This document shows, one piece after another, positions 10,157-20,613 of a DNA stretch of 64,000 bases. Numbering within the stretch: position 1 is the first letter of the stretch; each line of letters starts with the position of its first letter. The stretch is from Primulina eburnea (Eukaryota > Streptophyta > Magnoliopsida > Lamiales > Gesneriaceae). The notes beneath the pieces were generated by a model that did not search any database, was not told the origin of the DNA, and saw nothing but the letters and a program-made list of their open reading frames with translations. Both the position numbers and the translations under genes were made by a program. Where the stretch lies: positions 25,891,208 to 25,955,207 of the forward strand of contig NC_133105.1 of NCBI RefSeq assembly GCF_022965805.1. Reading direction: 5' to 3'.

Positions 10157-11973
10157 TGTAATGCCCAAGATTTAAAAACACGTTAGTTTAAGATATGAAT
10201 GCAACCAGATTATGTTGAGATTTAAAAGTTAAATATGTAAATTTTTAGGCGAAAGTGACTCGCCCGGGCGGACGTTTTTGACCGCCCGAGCGAGGCTGCT
10301 GGAATGGGCGAAGGCCGAGAGTTGTTCGCCCGGGCGGAAGTTTTTGCTCGCCCGAGCGAGCGTGTACAAGTAGTCCAGGGCCGAGAGTTTCTCGCCCGGG
10401 CGGCAACTTTGGACCGCCCGAGCGAGAGCCGTGTACACCAAAGGATGTGCCATGTGTCTTGAAACATGCAAAGTATATATACTAAATGCACGATTTCTTC
10501 TTCATTCAGCAGGGAAAAGGTAGACTTCAGAGGAGAAAAGCTTCATTTCCTTTAGCTTATAATTTGTGCTTTTACAAGATTTAGCCATCCAACCTTAAAT
10601 CTGACTTCGGTTTTGAACTCCTCTCGTTAGTAGCTACAAAGTGAGGTAAGTTTCATTCATTTCCAGCAAGTTTCGAAATTCAGATGATTGGGAAATTAGA
10701 TTATGATAGTTATATTGTGTTCTTGAGATGGTAGATATTGTAGGACCGTAAACGGATCGAAGAACGGATATCGTATGTTATTATTATGATTTTTCAGCAT
10801 GTATAGAAGGAAGTATATGCAGATTTTGAGATCTTGTCTTGGATATGGTGATGATTATGAATTGAGGAATGATACAATTTTGATTAGGGAGAATTGGATT
10901 GACCGGTATCGAGAAGTACACCGTTATGCCGTCAATGGTGTTGAAATGTACTAGTGAATTGATAGTATATGTATTGATTGGGTTAGGAATTGATGAAACA
11001 CATATTACATTGCTATTTCAGATTGGTGTCGACGACTTTGACATCGAGTAATTGGCATCGACAGATAGTGTGCGACGAAAGGTATAAGTCATGTTTTGTT
11101 TGGGGAGATGTAACTCAAATAAGATATTATTTGAGTTTCCCAACCAAAATCACATACGAGTATTATTAAATATTTTGTAACATGTTTATGAATTGTGTAT
11201 AGCATTATATTCAATCTTTTAACATGTTATGCTTTGATTTCAGAATTGTATTCAAGCATGTATGATCAGTATGATATTCAGCCATGAATATGATTATACG
11301 TTGTTTACATATTGATATTCATTGCATTTGAGATAGGAGAGTCTTTGACAGGCATTGTCAAATATCTAGACGTTTCGGTGTATCTCAGCATAGGAGTAGG
11401 CATTACTCTTATTGCCGCCGTTGATACAGCTCAGACCGAAGTCTAGGAATGAGACGTACATTACCCCGATTGGAGGGTAGGTAGTGACGTCTTATTCACC
11501 CCGGGATCCCTAGAGTTCTAGTCGAGTCGAGTCCAGACATGGTTTGATTCGCATTGCATTGCATGTGCATATGATGTCATTCATGATAACATGTTTCCTG
11601 TTTAATTGATTATATGCATGTATACATGTTTATACTGGGATTTGTTCTCACCGGTTTTCCGGCTGTTGTTATGTCTGTATGTGTGCATAACAACAGGTGG
11701 GGCAGGATCTGGGTCAAGCAGAGGATGAGAGATGGACATAGCGTGGTGATCTCGGGCATAGCAGATGGCTAGTAGTTGTACTGTATTTTATTACTAGTTG
11801 TTCAGAGTAGTTGGAACAAGACATATTGTACCTTATGTTTGTATTTTAAATAAGGCATGTATGTTGTTTATATACCTTAGATTTAATATTAAAAAGCGAA
11901 AAATTTGACCCACTTTTTATATTAATGATCCGTTTTAATTCCAAAGAAAAGAATTAGAGCCCGGGTCCCCACA
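10157..11973 (+). repeat. 3' LTR of element A (1817 bp)
   Basis: Offset from the 5' LTR by exactly 6705 bp throughout, with no difference seen on reading. It ends GGGTCCCCACA and is followed by the second ATGAG duplication. Confidence 0.95.
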
Positions 11974-11978
11974 ATGAG
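11974..11978. repeat. Target-site duplication of element A, right copy (ATGAG)
   Basis: Matches 3447-3451 exactly and marks where Athila gag resumes. Confidence 0.95.
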
Positions 11979-12273
11979 GATCAGATGTGGCTGTTCCAGC
12001 AAACCAGTTTTGCTGAACCATATTGATTAGAGCGGGCTTCAATTCGAAATTATTGGCGTTGATTGTCCCTCTTGCAATCCCAGAGTAATGATTGTTGATC
12101 ACTGGTCGGAAGTGATCTCTTATAGGAATCGCCTCTGGTTGGGCGTGTCTGTCATTTTCTCTGTTCTCAGCCATTGCTTGGATCTCTTCTCTTCTTGCTT
12201 TTCTTAATCTTCTCGCAGTTTTTTCGATCTCCAGATCAAAAATAAGCAAGTCAGGGTTTTGCGATCTTAGCAT
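11979..12273 (-). pseudogene. Athila gag, N-terminal piece (element B)
   Basis: About 98 codons on the minus strand starting at ATG 12273. The part just before the break carries the block NNFELKPALINMVQQNWF, which is diagnostic of Athila-type gag. It stops at element A's duplication and resumes in frame at 3451. A leader of about 117 bases separates this ATG from the primer binding site. A later Met (in MAENRENDRHAQ) is an alternative start. Confidence 0.8.
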
Positions 12274-12390
12274 ACACTGTCAAGCAGAAAAAATGAAAAA
12301 CTCAATCAATAAAAATAATAAAAAATAAAAGCTCTAAATTAAAATCTAGACTAATTGGTAACAATATTGATATAAATTCAAATTTGACAC

Positions 12391-12408
12391 TCCCCGGCAA
12401 CGGCGCCA
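12391..12408 (-). other. Primer binding site of Athila element B (tRNA-Asp)
   Basis: The minus strand reads TGGCGCCGTTGCCGGGGA, the tRNA-Asp complement typical of Athila. It is six bases from the LTR end at 12415. Confidence 0.85.
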
Positions 12409-13388
12409 AAAACTTGTCGCGTGTTTTCTTAACTGCTCGCAAGCGCACGATGTCAAGTTATAGTAAAATGTACTTTTGAGTACAAGTGTCGATCCCACGA
12501 GGAGTGTGTATAAAAATGTATATCAATTCTTGTAATTAAAATAGCCAAGACTTTATCTAGAAAAATCAATAATCAGATTTGTTTGTTTAAACGAATTAAT
12601 TGAAAACAATGAATTAATTAGATCACCGAATTGAGAAATGTCAATGAGAGAAAATATCTAGAGAAATGATTTCACAAAGTTTCCACGATAATTATTCATA
12701 GTTGAGTTTACATTCCTGAATTCCAATTATTTAATGACCAAGAACACTTAGATTATTTTATTCCCTCTTTCCCAAGTGACGAATAACTGTATCTATCAAC
12801 TTCGATTCAATTATTCCTAATTAGAATCTAAATTTCATAGATAAATGCAAACAATGTTCTTACTAAGCCTCGCTAAAGTTATACGCCTTCCGAACGCTAT
12901 AAACATTTAACGATGTGTTCTAATGATCTATAATCCTAGTCCCTCTCCCGAGTTGTAGAATTAATCAAACAACAACAATTTATGGCCAGTAAATTGCAGT
13001 GCAATAAACACATAGAAACACAAGTAAACATGAAATGGAATTCAATCTTATAAAATAACCACGTCTAATCATCGTGTCCACAAAGCTACGTCATTCTCTA
13101 GACTGGAAAGTTAGTTCATCACGAAATCCAAGAGAAAACAAGACATGTTTGTGATTCTAGACATTGCTACGCAATAAAATAAAGAAACAAAGGAAAAGAT
13201 AACAAATTCGAAGTGTCGTCTCTGTCCCCAGATCCGTCGTTCTTCGTATTTGCGATGGTTCTTCGCACTCTGAATCTCTATCTTGTGTAGGCGCTCCGTT
13301 TCTTGCGTCTTTTTCTCCCTGGACGGCTGAAGATCTCCTGTGTTTCTCCAGTGACGACTGCTAACCCCGAGTTTGACCTAGTTCGCGC

Positions 13389-13396
13389 AATTTATA
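13389..13396 (-). promoter_or_regulatory. Putative TATA box of Athila LTR B
   Basis: The minus strand reads TATAAATT immediately downstream of the GC array. Position relative to the array matches LTRs A, C, D, F and H. Confidence 0.5.
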
Positions 13397-13410
13397 ATAT
13401 TATGGACGCG

Positions 13411-13705
13411 GCGCGCGCGCGGTGGCACATGAAATGGCGCGGTGGCGTGCGAGTTGCTGTTCATCTGCCCGTGCATGTATGCGCGCGGTCGCGCATGAAG
13501 TCGCGCTGGCGCGCGTTGCTCTCGGGTCTGTACGCGCGGGTGCGCATGAACTGGCGCGGTGGCGCGCCAGCCACTATCGATCATCCTGCACATCATTGCG
13601 CGCGGCTGCGCGTGATCTCGCGCGGGCGCGCGCGAGGCTCTGTCCGAGGCTTGAGTGTATGTGCGCGCGACTGCGCGTGAAGTGGCGCGATGGCGCGCGC
13701 ACTTC
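13411..13705 (-). repeat. GC-rich palindromic array in Athila LTR B
   Basis: Five units of GCGCGCGG-type blocks joined by a short ATGAAG/GTGATC-like link to a second GC block about 21 bp on. Link positions 13429, 13495, 13546, 13612 and 13677 give periods of 66, 51, 66 and 65. Strong contrast with the AT-rich flanks. Open frames through it on both strands are compositional. Confidence 0.8.
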
Positions 13706-13881
13706 TGTCCCATGGCGTGCTCGTGGTCTTGCATTTCTTGGTTCACTTGGCTTCGTGTCACCTATTTTCTCCATTCCTGAAATGACAACATAAACAAACC
13801 AAAAACGCGTAATTCTGTTCGAAACAAGCATAATTCAAAATGAATTCAAAGGTAAATTAAGTGCAAATCTTGCACTTATCA

Positions 13882-14127
13882 CAGTACCTGAGGGAATAGT
13901 CAACACCGGAGCACTGGTCAACCTTTTCTTCAATTCTAGAAAACTGGATTCACAGTCTTCTGACCAAACAAACGGTGCATTTTTCTGAGTCAACTGTGTA
14001 ATTGGCTTGCCAATGCTGGAGAAATCTTTGATAAATCGACGGTGGTATCCTGCCAAACCCATAAAACTTCGAATCTCGGGTACAGATGTCGGTCTCGGCC
14101 ACGAAATCACGGCTTCAACCTTACTGT
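13882..14127 (-). pseudogene. Chromovirus C pol fragment (RT to RNase H), left of solo LTR D
   Basis: The minus strand encodes [19 protein letters not shown] and the following RT-RNase H connection, closely matching element A. It is cut off at 13882 by the Athila LTR after the codons for PSGT, so the rest of RNase H and integrase must lie left of the window. On its other side it was continuous with 16086 before solo LTR D inserted. Confidence 0.85.
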
Positions 14128-14411
14128 TGTGGGGACCCGGACGCTAATCAAGTTCTTAATCATCATTGAGACTAATTAATCAATTATAAACAGGGTCTAA
14201 AAATTTTTCTTTTAATATACAAAGCGGAAACGTAATGTAATTCAATTCAAATTACATATTAAACATAAACATACACATCCTGTATGATCTACAAGTATTC
14301 AACTAGGTTCAACTACTACAATCAAGTAATAAAACCTATCTATGTCCAAGTCCGGAATCACCACGCTAATCTCGATCTTTCTTCACCTCTGTGACCCTGA
14401 ACCTGCCCCAC

Positions 14412-14445
14412 CTGTTGTCATGCACACATACAAACAAGACAACAG
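14412..14445 (-). promoter_or_regulatory. Conserved hairpin in LTR D
   Basis: CTGTTGTC and GACAACAG pair as an 8-bp stem; it is the counterpart of the A hairpin at 4958-4991. Confidence 0.55.
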
Positions 14446-14736
14446 CTGGATAACTCCGGTGAGATATGAATATCCCAGTATAAACAATGTATACATGCAA
14501 TCATATAAAAACATATATAAAAGCATATAATTAACATTCATAACATGTATCAAATCAGAAACATAAATCAATAACAAGTAATGAATCACACTCAGACTCA
14601 AACAACGCGTCGTCTCACTCGACTCAACTCTAACCTAGGGATCCCGATATCTGGATATTGAGAATTATATCGAATCTCCGTCGATAGGAATGACTCAACC
14701 CTAAACGGCATCGATATAATTCCTATATCCAGTGTC

Positions 14737-14960
14737 TGGGCGAAACAGCCACAGAATTGACGAATCAGTCAAGAATTAAGCGACTCAGCTATAGTTTAGA
14801 CGAATCAGTCAAGATTAAGCGAATCAGCTATAGTTTAGACGAATCAGTCGATAACTAGACGAATCAGTCAATAATAAAGCGAATCAGCCAATAGGTAGAC
14901 GAATCAGTCAATAACCAGACGAATCAGCCAGTGACTAGGCGAATCAGCCAATGACTCAAC
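14737..14960 (-). repeat. Tandem GATTCG-containing short repeats in LTR D
   Basis: About ten imperfect units of roughly 17-20 bp built on GACGAATCAGTC / GCGAATCAGCC, sense GGCTGATTCG. The same array is in LTRs F (about 24843-25075) and H (about 33060-33310). Confidence 0.8.
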
Positions 14961-15672
14961 AACTTAGTAATCAATACATGCAATAACTATAATCAATAGA
15001 CAACAACGTCAATCTTATCAATTACAAATCTCAATGTAATAATCTAAGTATGTGATTTAGGGAGACTCGAGTCAAACCTTACTCGAGTTGTGCAATCCCA
15101 ACTCAACATTAATTTATACATGTCGTTCTGTTATTCTGACTTTGTCGAAGTCTTGAACCCCAAGCCTGTCAATACTCAATCTGACAAGAACAATATCGAG
15201 GAGTATAATATCAATACACCACTCGAATCAAATCTGTTCTGCTCATACTTAACCTAATTCAATATCGATGGCATAACGGTATATTATAAATATACCCAAC
15301 AATACCACATCAATCTGATATTAATTCTAACATCTCATACTCGATATAATACCATTCTGATATCAATTCAACTTCAAAATTCATAACAATTTCATAATCA
15401 GTCCGTTTCGTAATCTGACTTCGATTCTATGATATCTAACATGTCAAGAACATCATATATGACGTGTATTCAATTTCAACAACATCATAATTCCAAATCA
15501 TATTAAAACGTAGTAAAACTTACGCCCAGTTGTAGCCTACGTTGATAGGAACTCGGTACTGAAGTCAGATTCAAAATCAGACGGACAGATTTCTCAAAAA
15601 AGGCGTAAGGATTTTCCACTCCTTTCCCAAACCCTTTCCTCGATTTCTTCTGTTCCTTTCCTTCTGAAGACT

Positions 15673-15705
15673 CATGTATATATATATATAAATACATACA
15701 CGTAC
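15673..15705 (-). promoter_or_regulatory. Putative TATA region of LTR D
   Basis: A (TA)n stretch about 40 bp downstream, in sense, of the palindrome array. It has the same placement as in F and H. Confidence 0.45.
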
Positions 15706-15746
15706 ATGCACGAAGCCAAGTGGCTCAATTTCAGGCTGCATGCCGC

Positions 15747-15886
15747 GCGCATATGCGCCACTCTTCTCGTGCATATGCGCTGAACCTACTGTCCCTCCCG
15801 CGCATATGCGCCCTCTACGTCGCGCATATGCGCCGATCCTTCTGGACAGGTCGCGCATATGCGCGACTTATCTCGCGCATATGCGC
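15747..15886 (-). repeat. Six-palindrome GCGCATATGCGC array in LTR D
   Basis: Copies at 15747, 15769 (one base changed), 15800, 15822, 15853 and 15875; steps are 22, 31, 22, 31, 22, so a 53-bp unit holds two 12-bp palindromes. Confidence 0.9.
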
Positions 15887-16085
15887 CGAGATGTTCGGCC
15901 GAACATCTTGAGATGTTCGGTTGAACATTTTCGCTTATAATGTAACAATGCCCGGCTTCTTCATTTGAGTTCCTATAACCTCAATCATTTCAATTGATCA
16001 ATAAATCATTCCAGATTAATCTTAAATTACGGTAATTATACCCAAATCATTTCAGATTACGGTAATTAGATTCTTGGGCCTTACA

Positions 16086-16620
16086 ACTGGGATCCACTGA
16101 TATACCGTCTCCGGATATAATATGCCCCAGAAATACCACATGTCTCAGCCAAAACTCTCATTTTGACAGTTTGGCATACAATTTCTCAGCTCTCAATATT
16201 TTCAACACAGTTCTCAGATGTTCTGCATGCTCAATCATTTTCTTGGAATAAATCAGAATGTCATCAATGAATATGATTACAAACTCATCAAGATATCTTT
16301 GAAAGACACGGTTCATTAGTCCCATAAATGCATCCGGTGCATTCGCCAAACCAAATGGCATGACAATAAATTCATAGTGTCCATACCTGGTTCTGAATGC
16401 TGTCTTTGAGATATCAGAATTCCTGACTCTCAGTTGATGGTATCCAGATCTCAGATCGATCTTGGAATACACTGAAGAACCCTGCAACTGATCAAACAAA
16501 TCATAAATGCGAGGCAAGGGATATTTATTCTTTACTGTTGCTTTGTTCAGTTGCCGGTAGTCAATGCAGAGTCTCATTGAACCGTCTTTCTTCCTCACAA
16601 ATAAGACTGGATCACCCTAA
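16086..16620 (-). pseudogene. Reverse transcriptase of chromovirus C, broken by UAG
   Basis: Minus-strand RT with [33 protein letters not shown] and an intact FIDD active site ([12 protein letters not shown] type). The conserved Trp codon of SPWG is TAG at 16618-16620, which separates it from the protease frame upstream. The frame is otherwise continuous to solo LTR D at 16086. The RT is very close to element A, so C and A belong to the same or sister families. The Trp to stop change fits a G-to-A (methyl-C deamination) transition. Confidence 0.85.
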
Positions 16621-17369
16621 GGGGACACACTCGGTCTGATATACCCCTTGGCCAGTAAATCCTCCAACTGTTCTTTCAACTCTTTCAACTCAATTGGTGC
16701 CATTCGGTATGGAGCTCTAGATATTGGAACTGTACCTGACATCAACTCAATGCTGAAGTCAATTTCTCGAATCAGAGGCAATCCAGGAATCTCATCTGGA
16801 AAGACATCAGCAAATTCACACACCACTGGCAAGTCTGCCAATGATGGACTCGATTTCAGTAAATCAACTGCATAGACAAGGAATCCATCCGCTCCTTTCT
16901 GCAATAATCGAGTCATATTCATAGCAGATAACAAAGGAATTCTGACTCGAGAACCCTTACCATAAAATTTCCACTCATCAGCCATCTCATATCCGAATCT
17001 TACAATCTTGTGGAAACAATCGACTGTAGCCCTGTACTTGGTCAACATATCGATATCGATAATACAATCAAAGTCAGATATCCCAAGCACAATACAGTCT
17101 GACTCAATTTCATGCCCATCATACTGTAGTATACACGATCTAACAGACTTTACTGATATCAAACATGTCCCCAACGGAGAAGAGACAGACACTACCGCAG
17201 ACAATGACTCAATAGGCAATGCATGACTCAATGCAAATCGCTCAGATATAAATGTATGTGATGCACCAGTGTCTATCAATACATATGCAGGATAACCATA
17301 AATAAAGCAGTTACCTGCTACAACATCATCAGGTGCATCCTGTGCTTGCTCCTCAGTCAAAGCGAACAC
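16617..17369 (-). pseudogene. Protease and RT start of chromovirus C
   Basis: Minus-strand frame containing the protease active site [10 protein letters not shown] and the linker into RT ([23 protein letters not shown]). It ends at the premature TAG at 16618-16620. Upstream it is separated from gag by an in-frame TGA just before MFALTEEQ, at a codon that is CAG in element A. The frame otherwise follows A closely, so C is a gag-pol copy inactivated by point mutations, not by large indels in this part. Confidence 0.85.
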
Positions 17370-17513
17370 TCAGGCCTGCTGTCTCGGAGGCTGGCTCACT
17401 GTCTGTCTTCCTCCTGGCCTCTGCTGTGACTGAGTAGACGGTGCTGGCTGGAAAGAATGAACAACAGATGGTCGTCTCCCTGTCTGAGCCACTAATCCAG
17501 ATGACTCTGCAGC

Positions 17514-18422
17514 CTAGGATCCCTGGGTACCTCTCTGTGGACATACTCGGGCAAAATGTCCCTGCTGTCTACGAATACGACAGCTGCCAAACACTCCTCG
17601 GCACTGCTCTTTGGAATGCTTCCCTCCACAGGTGCTGCAATAGGGTCCTGTATAGCTCTGGCTCTGTCGAGGACTCCTAGAGCAAGAAGAACTGCTTCCT
17701 GACTTCTTGAATTGCTTCCCTCTAGCTTTCAAGAAATCTTTCTTTCCACTACCACCGCCACTCTCGAATCGAGGAGGTGGTTGTTTTGGTCTCGGTGCTG
17801 GAGGCACAAACGAAGCTCCTCTCTGTCTCATCAGACCGGCTTCAGCTCCCTTAGCTCTATTCAAAGCATCAGTAAAATTGTTTGGCCTCCCGGTATTCAC
17901 CAAGGTAAAGATTTCAGGATTTAGGCCATTAATAAACTGATCAACAACGACCTCATCATTTTCAGCCACATGTGGAGCAAACTGCAACAAGGTCGAGAAC
18001 TTGGCCACATATTCCTCAATGTTTAGCTGGCCCTGTCTCAAATTAGCAAACTCGGCCCCTTTATCCTTCATGTACGACACTGGAAAGAATATATGATAAA
18101 ATTCAGTTCTAAACACATTCCAGGTAATAGTCGTACCTCGATGCTCCAATGCCTTCTTCGTCGTGATCCACCAGTTCTTTGCAATATCGTGCAACTGGTG
18201 TCCAATTAATTTCACCCTCCGCTCATCATTATAGTCCAGGGACTCAAACAACATCTCGATATCGTCTAGCCAACTCTCGCAGTCCACTGAAGTGTCGGTA
18301 CCTTTCAGAGTTGTTGGATGAAATGACTGAAATCTTTTCAATAGTGTCTCCATAGGAGTGGCTGTAACATCCATTGGAGGATTCGAAGTGCTACCCTGTT
18401 CCGGTACTCTTCTCGGAGGCAT
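17514..18422 (-). pseudogene. Gag of chromovirus C
   Basis: About 300 codons beginning MPPRR, the same N-terminus as element A's gag. It carries the gag core ([15 protein letters not shown], then [18 protein letters not shown] blocks with FANLRQGQ) and Cys-rich C-terminal blocks including CSTCGGKH. In the second block the first Cys pair is disturbed (CRIRRQQGHFARVC, where A has CxxC), so the zinc knuckle has lost a ligand. It ends at a premature TAG near 17516. PBS and LTR lie just upstream at 18663 and 18680. Confidence 0.85.
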
Positions 18423-18662
18423 ATTTGATAATCAAATGGATTAGTAACCAAATACAACAACCGATTTTAGTCCTCCTCTGATCATCTTACTGCTGATCTA
18501 GAATAGGTGCTGATCCATTCTCAATAAAACATATTATATATCAAATCATATAAGCAAGTAACATGTATTAAAGCAGTAAGACATGCCTGCAATTAAAAGC
18601 AGGAAAGAAAACCTCAATCTACCCTGCTCACTAGCTTCTATCTCAATCTAAAGGGTCTATCT

Positions 18663-18674
18663 CTCTGATACCAC
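18663..18674 (-). other. Primer binding site of chromovirus C
   Basis: The minus strand reads TGGTATCAGAGA, the initiator tRNA-Met site, five bases from the LTR end. Confidence 0.85.
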
Positions 18675-18970
18675 CTGTTGTGAGGATCCGGACGTTAATC
18701 AAGTTCATAATCATCATTGGGATAATTTAATCAATTATACTAAACATGGTCTAATTTTTTTTTAAAAATGAGGAACGTAATGGAAATCATACTAGTATAC
18801 ATATCAGTATAAAATAAGGTACAAGTCATGTACAGCATACATTCAATAAAAACTAAGGTTCAACAATTAGCTATCAAGTGTTCAAACCCTATCTACAGCA
18901 ACATCAAAGTCCGTGGTCTCCACTCTAATCATGATCTCTCGTCATCTCCTCGACCCTGATCCTGTCCCAC

Positions 18971-19004
18971 CTGTTGTCATGCACACATACAAACACGACA
19001 ACAG
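18971..19004 (-). promoter_or_regulatory. Conserved hairpin in LTR C
   Basis: CTGTTGTC at 18971-18978 pairs with GACAACAG at 18997-19004. Confidence 0.55.
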
Positions 19005-20128
19005 CCGGATAATTCCGGTGAGAATATAATCCCAGTATAAATCAACGAACATGCAATCATATAATCAATATAAAGCATGAAGCAGATATCAGATATATAT
19101 CAAAGTCTGAAACATAACTAATATAAAATTATCAATCATACTCGTGACTCCACGATTCAGACTAGACTCAATCCTAGTCTAGGGATCCCGGTTTCCAGAC
19201 GTTGGCATTCCTATATCGACCAACATTAATAGAAGAAATTCCGATTCTATCCACGTCGATATAACCAAACATCCAGTGTCTTGACCTATCCGTCATAGAC
19301 TGTGGCACGATCGCCAATACACTATCTTGTGACATCGTGCAATGTGCCCGTGGCAATCCCACCACTATTAGGCACTTCTGCCACAAGATCAATCGTCTAA
19401 TACATGCTTCCTATAAATCAATAGAACATCATATAAAATTAAATCAATGCATATAACAACAATAAGTATGTGATTTAGGGAAACTCAAGTATATCCTACT
19501 TGAGTCGATCTCCCAATATCACATTGACTTATACATTTTGTTTGTAGTCTCGGTCTGAAGCAATATTGGTTCTGAACTCAAGATTGTCTCTGTAAATCTG
19601 AAACGACATATCGAGAATCATAATATCAATGTTCTATTCTCAATTCAACACTGAATCTGATTAATCTGGTTTTAAGTCAACTCAACGGCATAACGGCACA
19701 ATCTCAGTATCCCCGTCAATACCATATCAACAGACATCAATTACAAATCATAACTCATATCCAATACAATCTGTAATTCATTCATAATCCAAATCTCTCC
19801 GATTTCAAATCAATATAATCAGAAAATCATAACAATTCCATAATCAATCTGTTTCTCAATCTGACTTCGACTCTACGATGTCTAACATGTCAAGAACATC
19901 ATATATGAATCCTATTCAATTCTGACAATAGCATAATTTCTAAACATGTCAAAACGTAATAAAACTTACGTCCAGTAGTAGCATGTGTTGTTAGAAACAC
20001 AGTACCGAAGTCGGATTCAAAATCAGACGGTTGGATTTTTGTGAAATCTTCAATCTAGGATCGAAGAACTTAGCTCTTTCCTCTGAATTCTCCCGTTTCC
20101 TTTTTGTTTCAGTTGAAGGAAAGAACAC

Positions 20129-20131
<3 letters not shown>

Positions 20132-20190
<59 letters not shown>

Positions 20191-20204
20191 TATATATATA
20201 TATC
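20132..20204. repeat. (TA)n microsatellite at the TATA position of LTR C
   Basis: About 73 bp of nearly pure TA with one AAA interruption. The matching position in D, F and H holds only about 15-30 bp. Confidence 0.9.
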
Positions 20205-20249
20205 TTGCATGCCAAAGATAGGTGGCTCATCCTACATGATGCACGTCTC

Positions 20250-20490
20250 GCGCATATGCGCGACATCACTCGGCGTATATGCGCGAGACACTAAGTCTCG
20301 GCGCGTGGCATGCACAGAGCCTCGCGCATATGCACGCCCTCATTCGGCTTATATGCGCGAGGTCCCTCAAAATTCTTCACAACTCTCGGGTTACCTCGCG
20401 CACTTGTGCGGATTCACGTCGCGCATATGCACGAGGTTCTCTGGACATCTCACGCATATGCGCCCGACTGGGTCGCGCATATGCGCAAGA
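20250..20490 (-). repeat. GCGCATATGCGC-type palindrome array in LTR C
   Basis: Palindromes begin at 20250 and 20273 (step 23) and continue with more degenerate copies to about 20490. Less regular than in D and F. Confidence 0.75.
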
Positions 20491-20613
20491 GCTCATCCTC
20501 GCACATAATCCATTTTCCTTTCCGCCTATCCCGGTCCGATCCAATTCATCTATAATCACCTCAATTAATTAACAAATTATTTCAGATTAACACAACAAAT
20601 CTCGGGCATTACA

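Larger units (their letters stand above)
3452..11973 (+). mobile_element. Element A: full-length Ty3/gypsy chromovirus, Tekay/Del-like
   Basis: A complete 8522-bp LTR retrotransposon: 5' LTR 3452-5268, primer binding site 5274-5286, one uninterrupted gag-pol frame 5518-10056, polypurine tract 10144-10154, 3' LTR 10157-11973, and a perfect 5-bp duplication. The two LTRs have the same length (1817 bp) and I found no difference on reading them side by side, so insertion was recent. It lies inside the gag gene of Athila element B in the opposite orientation. The C-terminal chromodomain-like tail, the initiator-Met tRNA primer site and the long LTRs point to the Tekay (Del) clade; placement within chromoviruses needs a tree. 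All canonical catalytic residues are present, so it may be autonomous. Confidence 0.95.
12415..13881 (-). repeat. 5' LTR of Athila element B (1467 bp)
   Basis: On the minus strand it starts TGATAAGTGCAAG, a common Athila LTR start, and ends CGACA next to the primer site. In sense order it holds a GC-rich palindromic array (13705 down to 13411), then TATAAATT (13396 down to 13389). It abuts chromovirus C pol at 13882, interrupting C just after the start of RNase H. CAGTA at 13882-13886 should be one copy of its duplication; the other is off the left edge. Confidence 0.85.
14128..16085 (-). mobile_element. Solo LTR D of a chromovirus-like family (1958 bp)
   Basis: On the plus strand it starts TGTGGGGACC and ends GGGCCTTACA; in sense (minus) it reads TGTAAGGCCC to GGTCCCCACA. 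ACTGG follows it (16086-16090) and ACTGT precedes it (14123-14127): a target duplication with one changed base. C's pol frame is continuous across it. It contains a 20-bp-unit GATTCG array (14737-14960), a TATA region (15673-15705) and six GCGCATATGCGC-like palindromes (15747-15886). It is a product of LTR-LTR recombination that removed the body of the element. Confidence 0.9.
18680..20613 (-). repeat. 5' LTR of chromovirus C (1934 bp)
   Basis: Plus-strand start TGTGAGGATCC, end GGGCATTACA. It contains the conserved hairpin (18971-19004), a greatly expanded (TA)n at the TATA position (20132-20204) and a palindrome array (about 20250-20490). It abuts LTR G at 20614. It has the same architecture as D, F and H but lacks the GATTCG tandem repeats, so it is a separate subfamily. 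Confidence 0.85.

Noticed and set aside
13411..13705. Possible CpG island of a host gene
   Set aside because: Bounded by Athila LTR ends and made of tandem repeats.
13303..13831. Overlapping Arg/Ala/His-rich frames on both strands
   Set aside because: Produced by the GC-rich Athila LTR array; open in several frames at once, so not coding.
15747..15886. CRISPR-like array of short repeats and spacers
   Set aside because: Repeats are 12-bp palindromes with 10- and 19-bp linkers inside a plant LTR; no CRISPR context.
15577..15940. Frames rich in AYA/HMR/ICA repeats in LTR D (and at 20209-20572 and 25746-26263)
   Set aside because: Translations of GCGCATATGCGC repeats; no independent coding evidence.
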